From NCBI RefSeq assembly GCF_003459505.1, contig NZ_QRWD01000009.1, positions 31,660 through 95,659 on the forward strand: DNA of 64,000 bases, written 5' to 3'. The position numbers and the translations under genes are program-made. The notes beneath the pieces were generated by a model. The model saw only the letters and a program-made list of their open reading frames with translations. It did no database searches and was not told where the DNA came from. Within the stretch, counting starts at the first letter, position 1. Each line of letters starts with the position of its first letter. Below are positions 1 through 7,810 of this stretch, piece by piece. Source of the stretch: Collinsella sp. AF20-14LB. GTDB lineage: Bacteria > Actinomycetota > Coriobacteriia > Coriobacteriales > Coriobacteriaceae.

Positions 1-110
1 AAGGCGGGTATGGTCGGCCCTCTCGAGTTAAACGTAGTAAATAGGCCCTTTTCTTGGCGCGCGGTCAGCTCAATGCTAATCTCCGTGCCGGAACTGACCC
101 AGTTGTTTGT

Positions 111-179
111 AAGTTGCGGTGATATACGGACTGTTTGGCGCTTTGGAGCTTCAAAACAGTCCCTATCTCACCGCAACTT
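111..179. repeat. Palindromic repeat family A, copy 1
   Basis: Terminal arms begin AAGTTGCGGTGATATA and end TATCTCACCGCAACTT; 24 of 26 arm positions are complementary, enclosing a 17-base centre. Two more copies lie at 1343-1411 and 7702-7769 with the same ends and different centres. The rest of bases 1-228 holds no gene that I can support. Confidence 0.85.
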
Positions 180-228
180 GGAAGGGGCAGGCGGTGTCGG
201 ATGAGTGGCGCTGGCTGGTTGGGGTGGT

Positions 229-1158
229 TTAGGCCTGTTTGCGGCACTTCCATTGTTTACGGCACCAACGCATGAGTGCTTTTACGACCGGGATGGTGAT
301 GAGTATTACCCAGGCGGGATGGGGTTGCCCCAGGCAGAGCCACATGTAGAGGAACCATGCCTCGGCACTGACTGAATAGACGACATCGATCAGCTTAGAT
401 AAGCGGCGTTGATCGATAAAGTCGCCAAGCGCGTAATAGACGGGAATCAAAAAGACGAGGAAGAGGCCCGTAGCCCATGTGCTGTAGACAATGCCGAGCA
501 CCAGATAGGCGAGAGCGACAAGTGCGGGGAAGGGGAATTTGTTCCATGCACGTCCGACCTTGGTGTGGAAATGCTTGCCATGATGGTCGAGCTTGTCGTG
601 CGCCTCCTTCCAGCTGGAAAACGTCTCGCCGTCGATGGTGACGGTGCCATCGTCATTGGTATGCATGCTATGTCCATCGTCCTCAAGCGTATCGATATAC
701 AATCCGTCTGGCCCCACATGGACCTCTTCACCCTTGCGCTCGTTAGCCACATGGATGCCATTCCAACCAACATGGACCTCTTCGCCTTTGTTGGGATCAA
801 TAACGTGGATGCCGCGCGCGAGGGAAATATCGACAAGTGGCTTATCGCTGCAATCAGCGTGCTCAGCAGAAGCCTCAGCCTCATCTGAAGCTTTGGTGCC
901 GGCGTTGCTGTTCCGTGCCTCATCATCAGTCTGCGAGTCATCAGTGCTATCCACCGCCTCCCCATACAGCAGCTCATCCAGCGACACGCCATACAGCGCG
1001 GCGAGCGCAATAAGGTTATCGGTATCGGGCGAAGATTCGCTGCGCTCCCATTTACTGACAGCCTGACGACTCACACCCAGCTGGGCGGCAAGCGCCTCCT
1101 GAGAAAGCCCGGCAGCCTTGCGGCGATCAACGAGCCGCTGCGCCATCGCAAGATCCAT
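229..1158 (-). CDS. XRE-family regulator with C-terminal membrane domain
   Basis: A 309-residue protein. Residues 6-62 form a Cro/C1-type helix-turn-helix with the usual GLSQEALA and VSRQAVSKWE motifs, so it should bind DNA. An acidic linker follows, then two near-identical segments (KGEEVHVGWNGIHV and KGEEVHVGPDGLYI), and the last third has three or four hydrophobic helices. The start at 1158 is preferred to an in-frame ATG at 1230 because a GAAAGGAACC ribosome site sits just upstream and the helix-turn-helix begins at once. XRE regulators with membrane tails are common in Firmicutes and Coriobacteria; the signal sensed by the tail is unknown. No partner gene is adjacent. Confidence 0.85.
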   Translation of the reverse strand: MDLAMAQRLVDRRKAAGLSQEALAAQLGVSRQAVSKWERSESSPDTDNLIALAALYGVSLDELLYGEAVDSTDDSQTDDEARNSNAGTKASDEAEASAEHADCSDKPLVDISLARGIHVIDPNKGEEVHVGWNGIHVANERKGEEVHVGPDGLYIDTLEDDGHSMHTNDDGTVTIDGETFSSWKEAHDKLDHHGKHFHTKVGRAWNKFPFPALVALAYLVLGIVYSTWATGLFLVFLIPVYYALGDFIDQRRLSKLIDVVYSVSAEAWFLYMWLCLGQPHPAWVILITIPVVKALMRWCRKQWKCRKQA

Positions 1159-1342
1159 GGTGGTTCCTTTCGTTTGATGGTCGAATCGAATGAGCCGAGT
1201 ATGCCGAGAACAACCGGTAGCGACCACCATTTCTAGTTAGAATCTGCCCCAACCCTACCGCAACTACCGGTAGCAATCCCTAACGACCAGCCATTTTAGG
1301 ACAAATGTCAGTGCAAGTAGCAGCCAAGAGTCCCCACTCAGT

Positions 1343-1411
1343 AAGTTACGGTGGAATAGTTTCTAGATTCAGCCATTTGCGGGCTAAGCGGGAACTATTT
1401 CACCGCAACTT
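1343..1411. repeat. Palindromic repeat family A, copy 2
   Basis: Arms AAGTTACGGTGGAATAGTT and AACTATTTCACCGCAACTT match each other at 17 of 19 positions and match copies 1 and 3. The centre differs from the other copies. Confidence 0.85.
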
Positions 1412-1471
1412 AATTTCAGACCAGGCACCCGCAGCAAGAAGACGAATAGCCCCGGCGAGTATGTAAACGCA

Positions 1472-1568
1472 GGGCCCTCCGACCCCGCCCGACGATTTCG
1501 ATTGGCGACCTTTGACGGAGTCAAGGGAGGAGCCAAATCGAAATACGTCGGGCGGGGTCGGAGGGCCC
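1472..1568. repeat. Large GC-rich inverted repeat behind pfkA
   Basis: Arms start GGGCCCTCCGACCCCGCCC and continue through an ATTTCGATT/AAATCGAAAT block to GGC/GCC, giving roughly 33 paired bases around a loop of about 25. It lies 24 bases past the pfkA stop and may end transcription, although no T-run follows. Confidence 0.8.
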
Positions 1569-1591
1569 GATGGGGTGGATTCCAGCCGAGG

Positions 1592-2671
1592 CTATTCGTC
1601 GCCGAAGCTGATGCCCAACGCCTTGGCCTCGCGTACCAGATCGCTCTGGGGGTTGACATGCTTGAGCTTGCCGGCGACCTCCTCGAGCGGCATGTGGCAC
1701 ATCTTGCCGTCACGCAGGGCAATCATGTAGCCAAACTCGCCGCGCAGGCAGCCAAGCGCTGCCTCGACGCCGCACTGGGTCGCAAAGATGCGGTCCTGGG
1801 CGTCGGGCTGACCGCCGCGCTGCGTGTGGCCGGGGATGGCGACGCGGGTCTCGCGACCGGTCTTGGCCTCGATTTCCTTGGCGATGTCGTAGACGATCGA
1901 CGGGCTCGTGCGCTCGGCAAGCTTCTTCTTGTACTCCTTCTTGGACAGCGCCGCGTCCTCCTTGGAGATGGCGCCCTCGGCGACGGCCACGATCGTAAAG
2001 CGGCTGCCGGTCTCCATGCGATGCTCGATGGTCTTGATGACGTTATCCATGTCGTAGGGGATCTCGGGGATCAGGATAACATCCGCGCCGCCCGCGACGC
2101 CGGCATACAGCGGAATCCAACCGACCTTGTGGCCCATGATCTCGATGACAAACACGCGACCGTGGCTCGAGGCGGTGGTGTGGATGTCGTCGATGCACTT
2201 GGTGGCGACGTCGATGGCGCTCGTAAAGCCAAACGTCATCTCGGTGCCCCAGGTGTCGTTATCGATGGTCTTGGGCAGGGCGATAACGTTGAGGCCCTCT
2301 TCGCGCAGGCGGTTGGCAGTCTTGGTGGAGCCGTTGCCGCCCAGCATAAACAGGCAGTCGAGCTGCAGCTTGTGACAGGTGTGGACCATCGCCGGCACCT
2401 TCTCGACGCCATCGGCCTCGGGAACATCCAGGCGCTTGAACGGCGTGCGGCTCGTGCCCAGGATGGTGCCGCCGCGGGTGAGGATGCCGCTAAAGTCTGC
2501 CGGCGTCATCACGCGAAAACGGCTGTAGATAAGGCCCTGGTAGCCGTCCTCAAAACCGTAGATCTCGATAGGCTCTTCGCTATTGGTCATGAGTGTTTTG
2601 ACGATGCCGCGCATAGTGGCGTTGAGCGCCTGGCAGTCGCCGCCACTGGTAAGAAGACCGATTCTAAGCAT
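1592..2671 (-). CDS. pfkA: 6-phosphofructokinase
   Basis: A 359-residue phosphofructokinase converting fructose 6-phosphate to fructose 1,6-bisphosphate in glycolysis. Visible motifs are the N-terminal LLTSGGDCQALNA phosphate loop, GGNGS at 111-115, PKTIDND at 133-139 carrying the catalytic aspartate, and MGHKVGW. The phosphoryl-donor site combines a glycine after GGN with lysine in PKTIDND. In this family Gly104/Lys124 (E. coli numbering) is the actinobacterial group III pattern, found in ATP-using enzymes such as that of Streptomyces, whereas typical pyrophosphate enzymes have Asp/Lys. ATP use is therefore likelier but not certain. The gene stands alone. Confidence 0.93.
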   Translation of the reverse strand: MLRIGLLTSGGDCQALNATMRGIVKTLMTNSEEPIEIYGFEDGYQGLIYSRFRVMTPADFSGILTRGGTILGTSRTPFKRLDVPEADGVEKVPAMVHTCHKLQLDCLFMLGGNGSTKTANRLREEGLNVIALPKTIDNDTWGTEMTFGFTSAIDVATKCIDDIHTTASSHGRVFVIEIMGHKVGWIPLYAGVAGGADVILIPEIPYDMDNVIKTIEHRMETGSRFTIVAVAEGAISKEDAALSKKEYKKKLAERTSPSIVYDIAKEIEAKTGRETRVAIPGHTQRGGQPDAQDRIFATQCGVEAALGCLRGEFGYMIALRDGKMCHMPLEEVAGKLKHVNPQSDLVREAKALGISFGDE

Positions 2672-2709
2672 GATGAATCCTTCCGGGCAAGTTATAACAT
2701 GCGCATAAG

Positions 2710-2742
2710 TTTACCCCCGCACACTGTTGATACGGGGGTAAA
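2710..2742. terminator. Hairpin between pfkA and the amidohydrolase gene
   Basis: TTTACCCCCG and CGGGGGTAAA form a perfect 10-bp stem around 13 bases. It lies beyond the 3' end of the minus-strand gene ending at 2812 and just upstream of pfkA. Confidence 0.6.
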
Positions 2743-2811
2743 ACGTGTTAGCTCAAGCGTATAGAAATGTAAACAACGTCAGGCGAGCGTAAGGTCGACG
2801 GGCCTGGCTCC

Positions 2812-3897
2812 CTACAGCGCGAAAGCGTCGACGTCGTCCCAGTGGCGGCGCAGCGTGATGGCGGCAGCGGGCTCGGTGTTGTCAAAGACGACCGACCACT
2901 GCGTGTTGCTGGTGATGTCTTCCGGATTGGGCTCTTGCGCCGCAGCGCGCAGGGCCTTCCAAGCGACTGCCTCGTCTTGGGCACCGACATGGGCGTCGAG
3001 GACATCGGCGATAGCGATGGCGCGTTCCTTGCCATGGCCCAGCTCACCGTTCTTTTGGTTGGGAAGCACTTCGTCGCCATAGCAGGCGTAGAAGTTCGTA
3101 ACCTGGCGTACAGGAGTCGCTTTGAAAGCGCGGTCCGGATCGCGCGGATCCCACTCTACTACGCGCGCGTCACCGGCGGCGTCGTTGATAAAGAAGTGGT
3201 AGTCGCGTCCGGCCATGGCGTGCATGTCGTAGGCAGAAAGCAGGTCGACGGCCTCCTGCGTGGTAGCCGCGCGGTCGAGCACCAGGCGGATGGCGAGCGA
3301 AGTGTTGATGACGGGGCGCTGCGTGTCCTGGTCACAGGGCTTGGAATCCAGGGTGAGTACGGCAATGGACACGCCGCATTCGTTAACACCGTCGAGCTGG
3401 GCAAACGGGCCCATCAACGCCGCGGCGCGTCCGGCGACGGAGTCAAGCGGAGTGTTATCGCCCAGGTTGTTAAGGGCGGCAAACCCGATGGAGGCATAGC
3501 CGCCGCGTGGGTGATTGCGCACCAGCAGCGCCGAGGTGTCGTCCTTAAAGTCGTAATTGCGACCGGTGCGCACGCGGCCTTCGGCATCTACGGCGACAAA
3601 AGCGCTGCAGGCAAACTGGGGCGCCTGGACATGTGCCGGCACACCGGGCAGCACCTGCGCCACCACGGCATCGATGTAGGCCTGGTCGTCGCGCACGCCA
3701 GCGGCGATGATGCGATCAAGATCGTAGTCGTAGGCGATGTCGATTGCGTACAGGTCATAGCCATCCGCGTTGCCGGTCAAGCGTTTGAGTGACGCGGCGG
3801 ACTTGATTTGTTTGTGATAAACGATACCGGTGGCAGCAGCAAGGCCGACGGCGACTCCCGCGACACCGCAGGCGATGGCAATGTTACGTGGCTTCAT
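2812..3897 (-). CDS. Exported or membrane-anchored Ntn-type linear amide hydrolase
   Basis: A 361-residue protein related to the choloylglycine hydrolase / penicillin acylase / acyl-transferase group of N-terminal nucleophile hydrolases, which cut linear amide bonds. The diagnostic segment is CSAFVAVDAEG then TGRNYDF, where Cys97 would become the nucleophile after cleavage and Arg-Asn-x-Asp lines the site. Unlike cytoplasmic bile salt hydrolases, which start Met-Cys, this one has a hydrophobic helix at residues 5-25, so the enzyme probably faces outside. The GAAAGGAGCCGTC ribosome site supports the start. Substrate unknown: bile salts, beta-lactams and N-acyl amino acids are all possible. Confidence 0.75.
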   Translation of the reverse strand: MKPRNIAIACGVAGVAVGLAAATGIVYHKQIKSAASLKRLTGNADGYDLYAIDIAYDYDLDRIIAAGVRDDQAYIDAVVAQVLPGVPAHVQAPQFACSAFVAVDAEGRVRTGRNYDFKDDTSALLVRNHPRGGYASIGFAALNNLGDNTPLDSVAGRAAALMGPFAQLDGVNECGVSIAVLTLDSKPCDQDTQRPVINTSLAIRLVLDRAATTQEAVDLLSAYDMHAMAGRDYHFFINDAAGDARVVEWDPRDPDRAFKATPVRQVTNFYACYGDEVLPNQKNGELGHGKERAIAIADVLDAHVGAQDEAVAWKALRAAAQEPNPEDITSNTQWSVVFDNTEPAAAITLRRHWDDVDAFAL

Positions 3898-4058
3898 GAC
3901 GGCTCCTTTCGTCCTGTTAGCGTAATTGTCGCAAAAGGAGCGCGGACATGATGGCTTAACTTGGCGAGCGGCGCGGGATTAAACATGGAATGAAAGGCAC
4001 GGCACTGGCGCGGCGGGGTATGCTGGAGGGGACCATCAACCCAGCGAAAGGGGAGAGC

Positions 4059-5444
4059 ATGACGGATCAGGAAACGCCCGAGCGCGCGCACGTGACGGCC
4101 GACGATATCGAGGCCGCCAACGACCTCATCGACTTTATCGAGGCGTGCCCCAGCATGTTCCATACGGCGGCGACCATTATGGCCGAGCTCGACGAGGCGG
4201 GCTTTACCTACCTGCCCGAGAATGCGGCGTGGGATATCGAACCGGGCGGGCGTTATTACACGCAGCGCAACACCTCGAGCGTCGTTGCCTTTAAGGTGGG
4301 CGAGGACCTGGCCGCGACATGGGGCGAGGACGGCGTTGCCGGTGACTATCATTTTCAGCTGACGGCGTCACACAGCGATTCGCCGACGTTTAAGGTCAAG
4401 GCCGTGCCCGAGCTCGACGGCGCGGGCGAGACGCTGCGCCTGAACACCGAGGCCTACGGCGGCATGATCGACTACACCTGGTTCGATCGCCCGCTGGCAC
4501 TCGCGGGCCGCGTGCTGGTGCGCGAGGGCGACCGTATTGAGAGCCGCCTGCTCGCCACCGAGCGCGAGGTCGCTATCATTCCGAGCCTTGCCATCCACAT
4601 GAACCGCGGCGTTAACGAGGGCTTTGCTCCCAATCGAGCCGTCGACCTGTGCCCGCTCATCAGCGCCGGCGAACTCAAACAGGGTGACTTCGATGCCCTG
4701 ATCGCCGAAGAGCTGGACGTTGAGCCTGAGCAGATCCTGGGTCGCGACCTGTTCCTGGTCAATCGTCAGGATGCGCGCATTTGGGGCTGGGCCGACGAGT
4801 TTATCTCGACGCCCAAGCTCGATGACCTGGCCTGCGCCTACACCTCGCTGCAGGCATTTTTGGGTGCCGAGAATGCGCACGACATCTCGGTCTTCTGCTG
4901 CTTTGATAACGAGGAGGTTGGCTCCGAGACCAAGCAGGGCGCCATGTCGACGTTCTTGGCCGACGCGCTGCGCCGCATCAACGGGTCGCTGGGCTTCGAT
5001 GACGAGTCGTATCACCGTGCGCTTGCCGCCTCGATGCTCGTGAGCTGCGACAACGCGCATGCCGTGCACCCCAACCACGCCGAGAAGTGCGATGCGCGCA
5101 ACCAGGTTGTGCTCAACGGCGGCATCGTCATCAAGGAGGCCGCCAACCAGCACTACTGCACCGATGCCTTTAGTCGCGCGGTGTTCCAGGCCATCTGCGA
5201 TGACGCTGACGTACCCACGCAGGCCTTCGCAAACAAGAGCGATATGGCGGGTGGCTCCACGCTCGGCAACCTGTCGAACATGCAGGCGAGCATGCATGCC
5301 GTGGACGTGGGCCTGCCGCAGTTGGCTATGCACTCGAGCTACGAGACCGGCGGCGTACGCGACGTGATGTACGCCATCCGCGCCCTCACCGCCTTCTACG
5401 AGCGAAACCTAACCATCAACGGCGCCGAAAGCGTGGAGCTCTAA
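4059..5444 (+). CDS. apeB: M18 family aminopeptidase
   Basis: A 461-residue cytoplasmic metallo-aminopeptidase of the M18 (aspartyl aminopeptidase) family, which trims acidic N-terminal residues from peptides. Metal and catalytic motifs are visible: HSDSPTFK (His105, Asp107), FDNEEVGS near the middle, and a C-terminal MHSSYETGG. The start at 4059 follows AAAGGGGAGAGC; an upstream in-frame ATG at 3990 lacks such a site and adds unrelated residues. The divergent neighbour is the amidohydrolase at 2812-3897. Length matches the family. Confidence 0.93.
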   Translation: MTDQETPERAHVTADDIEAANDLIDFIEACPSMFHTAATIMAELDEAGFTYLPENAAWDIEPGGRYYTQRNTSSVVAFKVGEDLAATWGEDGVAGDYHFQLTASHSDSPTFKVKAVPELDGAGETLRLNTEAYGGMIDYTWFDRPLALAGRVLVREGDRIESRLLATEREVAIIPSLAIHMNRGVNEGFAPNRAVDLCPLISAGELKQGDFDALIAEELDVEPEQILGRDLFLVNRQDARIWGWADEFISTPKLDDLACAYTSLQAFLGAENAHDISVFCCFDNEEVGSETKQGAMSTFLADALRRINGSLGFDDESYHRALAASMLVSCDNAHAVHPNHAEKCDARNQVVLNGGIVIKEAANQHYCTDAFSRAVFQAICDDADVPTQAFANKSDMAGGSTLGNLSNMQASMHAVDVGLPQLAMHSSYETGGVRDVMYAIRALTAFYERNLTINGAESVEL

Positions 5445-5482
5445 AACCTGCCAAAAAGGGATGTTAATTTTGGCAGGTTTTA
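5443..5482. repeat. CCTGCCAAAA palindrome (family C), variant copy
   Basis: Arms AAACCTGCCAAAA and TTTTGGCAGGTTT overlap the aminopeptidase stop codon. The centre has AGGGATGTT where other copies have AGGGACAGG. The trailing TTTTATCTGGGCAAA also matches the flanks of the other copies. Confidence 0.85.
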
Positions 5483-5555
5483 TCTGGGCAAATGCCGCAA
5501 TGCCAACAGCTGGACGGAATTGTTAAGACACCGCTGGTCGAGCAAACGTCAGCGA

Positions 5556-5694
5556 GCGACGTCCAGAGCGAACAAGTTGGCATGAAAAAAGGCGAGGCAT
5601 TGACCTTCTGGTCATGCCTCGCCTTTTGAATGACAAATTGTCGTTCTGGACGTCGCGCAGCGTCGGCCGGTCCGCCGTTCGTAAGAACGGCGGA
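5556..5694. terminator. Stacked hairpins between convergent genes
   Basis: The core 5585-5628 is a perfect terminator type: AAAAAGGCGAGGCAT..ATGCCTCGCCTTTT, with A/T runs on both sides so it can act in both directions. An outer imperfect repeat (5556-5575 against 5637-5656, sharing GCGACGTCCAGA) encloses it, and a separate stem TCCGCCGTTC/GAACGGCGGA lies at 5671-5694, next to the minus-strand gene's stop. Confidence 0.85.
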
Positions 5695-5697
5695 ACC

Positions 5698-6633
5698 CTA
5701 ATGCTCGATCCAGCAGCGCAGGGTCTCGCCTGCCTGCAGGTGACGCAGATTCTCCGCGGCGATGTCGACCACGTTATTGAGCGTGGCCTCTAGGTGGAAC
5801 CAGCCGGAGACATGCGGCGTGATGAGCATGTTGGGCGCATCCCACAGGGGGCTTGCCGCGGGCAGCGGCTCGGGGTCGGTGACATCGACCGCGGCGCCGG
5901 CAAGGTGTCCGGACTCGAGTGCTGCAACCAGGTCGTCGGCAACCACAAGGTCACCGCGGCCGCCGTTGGCAAAGAAGGCACCCGGCTTCATCGCGGCGAA
6001 GAACTCGGCATTCGCAAGACCGCGGGTCTCGGGCGTGCTGGGCATAAAGGATGCGACGATATCAGCCTCGGCCAGGCGCTCGGACAGGGCGTCCATGCCG
6101 TCCATGTCCTCAAATACAATGGGGTAGACGAGCGGATGACGCTTGATGCCGCGGACGTGCGCGCCCATGTTGCGGCAGAGCGTGGCGAAGTGACCGCCAA
6201 TGTCGCCCGCGCCCAGCACCAGCACATTGGCATTTTTGAGCGAGGTGACCGGGCCCAAGTCCTCCCAGCGATGCTCGCGCTGCAAGTCGTGGTAGCCGGG
6301 CAGGCGCTTCATCATGGAAAGGACCATGGCAAACATGTGCTCGCTCACGGCCTGACCGTAGGCGCCGATTGAGCAAGACAGCTTGGCTTCAGCCGGCACG
6401 GTGCCGGCGGCAAGGTAGTCGTCATAGCCCGCGGTCTGCAGTTGCAGCAGTTGAAGGTGCTCGCATGCGGGGAGCATGGCGGGGTCAACGTTGCCCAGAA
6501 TCACGTCGGCGTCAGCGACTTGCTCGTGCGTGACAGCGCCGGCGCTCGTGTAGATAAAGTCCTCGCCCGGAGCGCTCGACTCGAGGATCGCTCGATGGCG
6601 GTCGTTGACGGGCAACAAAACCAAGATGTTCAC
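5698..6633 (-). CDS. D-isomer specific 2-hydroxyacid dehydrogenase
   Basis: A 311-residue NAD(P)-dependent dehydrogenase of the phosphoglycerate / D-lactate / glyoxylate reductase superfamily. The Rossmann fingerprint VLGAGDIGGHFA is at about residue 136, followed by the family's FMPSTPETRGLANAEFF segment, NGGRGDLVVADDL with the catalytic Arg, and the TPHVSGW region containing the active-site histidine. The start is GTG, preceded by GGAGAGG. The true substrate cannot be read from sequence; it is not in a serine operon, so SerA is not assumed. Confidence 0.88.
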   Translation of the reverse strand: MNILVLLPVNDRHRAILESSAPGEDFIYTSAGAVTHEQVADADVILGNVDPAMLPACEHLQLLQLQTAGYDDYLAAGTVPAEAKLSCSIGAYGQAVSEHMFAMVLSMMKRLPGYHDLQREHRWEDLGPVTSLKNANVLVLGAGDIGGHFATLCRNMGAHVRGIKRHPLVYPIVFEDMDGMDALSERLAEADIVASFMPSTPETRGLANAEFFAAMKPGAFFANGGRGDLVVADDLVAALESGHLAGAAVDVTDPEPLPAASPLWDAPNMLITPHVSGWFHLEATLNNVVDIAAENLRHLQAGETLRCWIEH

Positions 6634-6650
6634 AGCAGTCCTCTCCGTTC

Positions 6651-6691
6651 AACCTGCCAAAAAGGGACAGGTTTATTTTGGCAGGTTTTAT
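6651..6691. repeat. CCTGCCAAAA palindrome (family C)
   Basis: AACCTGCCAAAAAGGGACAG then GTTTATTTTGGCAGGTTTT. The same sequence is at 43511-43553 and, reversed, at 38618-38671; a variant is at 5443. The conserved flank ATCAGGCAAAACGTT continues beyond the hairpin. Confidence 0.9.
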
Positions 6692-6713
6692 CAGGCAAAA
6701 CGTTCAAACGAAA

Positions 6714-6753
6714 CGCCGGATGCATGGACGGTTGCAAGTCCATGCATCCGGCG
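6714..6753 (-). terminator. Terminator-like hairpin after map
   Basis: A perfect 16-bp stem, CGCCGGATGCATGGAC and its complement, around an 8-base loop. On the minus strand it is followed by TTTCGTTTG. It starts 10 bases past the methionine aminopeptidase stop. Confidence 0.75.
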
Positions 6754-6762
6754 TCCGTGCGG

Positions 6763-7650
6763 CTACCAGCTCAGCAACTCGTAGCCGTCCTCGGTCACCA
6801 CGAGCTGTACCTCGCACTGGGCCGAATCGCTACCGTCCTTGGTGCGCACACACCAACCGTCACCCTTGCTAATCTTGATGTCGGGCGCTCCGGCGTTGAC
6901 CATGGGCTCGATGGTAAAGACCATGCCCGGGGCCATGATGGTGTCCACGTCGGGCGCCTCGGTGGTAAAGCCCACAAACGGGTCCTCGTGGAACTCCTTG
7001 CCAATGCCGTGTCCGCCGTACTCGCGCACCACGCTAAAGCCGGCGTCCTCTACCGTCTTTTGCACAGCCTCGGCCATAACAGAGAGCGGCAGCCACGGCT
7101 TGACGGCGGCCAGGCCCGCTTCCACGCTGGCGCGGGTCACGTCGACCAGGCGCTGGCGCTCGGCCGAGACCTCGCCGATGCAGAACATGCGGCTCGAATC
7201 GCTAAAGTAGCCGTCCAGAATCGTGGAGCAGTCCACGTTGATGATATCGCCCTCGTGCAGCACGTCCGTATCGCAGGGGATGCCGTGACAGACCACATCG
7301 TTGATCGAGGTGCATACGCTCTTGGGATAGCCCTCATAGTTGAGGTCGGCCGGCGTGCCACCGTGCTCGATGGTGTAGTCGTAGATCATCTGGTCGATCT
7401 GGTTGGTGGTCATGCCCGCGGCGATGTGCTCGCCCACGTAGTCGAGCACGCCCACGTTGATGGCGGCCGAACGCTTAATGCCTTCGATATCGGCGGGCGT
7501 TTTGTAGAGTGTGCGGGGCAGAACCTCCCAGCCCTCTTCCCACAGGCGCTCGAGGCGCTCGTCGAAGGCGCTATGGCATTTCTTATATTTTTTGCCGCTG
7601 CCGCACCAGCAAGCATCGTTGCGGCCGGGCACGGGTCCGTTGTCAAACAT
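6763..7650 (-). CDS. map: Type I methionine aminopeptidase with SEC-C zinc motif
   Basis: A 295-residue enzyme that removes the initiator methionine from new proteins. Residues 8-27 are a SEC-C zinc-binding module (Cys14, Cys16, Cys25, His26), which in this family helps ribosome or nascent-chain binding. The catalytic domain follows with NVDCSTILDGYFSDSSR (metal-binding aspartates), GHGIGKEFHEDP (metal-binding His) and FTIEPMV (Glu). The AAGGAAG ribosome site is five bases before ATG. In many actinobacteria map sits with adk-secY; here it is isolated, suggesting an additional copy elsewhere, which I cannot check. Confidence 0.95.
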   Translation of the reverse strand: MFDNGPVPGRNDACWCGSGKKYKKCHSAFDERLERLWEEGWEVLPRTLYKTPADIEGIKRSAAINVGVLDYVGEHIAAGMTTNQIDQMIYDYTIEHGGTPADLNYEGYPKSVCTSINDVVCHGIPCDTDVLHEGDIINVDCSTILDGYFSDSSRMFCIGEVSAERQRLVDVTRASVEAGLAAVKPWLPLSVMAEAVQKTVEDAGFSVVREYGGHGIGKEFHEDPFVGFTTEAPDVDTIMAPGMVFTIEPMVNAGAPDIKISKGDGWCVRTKDGSDSAQCEVQLVVTEDGYELLSW

Positions 7651-7701
7651 GGCTAACTTCCTTTCATTCGCAGCTAGTATAGTCCACCCAGGCGTCCATA
7701 A

Positions 7702-7769
7702 AAGTTGCGGTGATATAGTTCCGATTTAAGCGGTTTAACAGCACAAATAGGAACTATATCACCGCAACT
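7702..7769. repeat. Palindromic repeat family A, copy 3
   Basis: The best preserved copy: AGTTGCGGTGATATAGTT and AACTATATCACCGCAACT pair perfectly over 18 bases. It lies upstream of map and downstream of the radical SAM gene. Confidence 0.88.
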
Positions 7770-7810
7770 GATGGGGCGGGATGGCGGGCACTAGCTGCTG
7801 CGTGGTTTTG

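Larger units (their letters stand above)
1159..1591. other. ORF-free stretch of 433 bases with two palindromes
   Basis: Lies between the convergent-side end of pfkA and the start of the XRE gene. It contains palindrome family A copy 2 (1343-1411) and a large GC-rich inverted repeat (1472-1568). I see no coding region on either strand. Confidence 0.7.
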
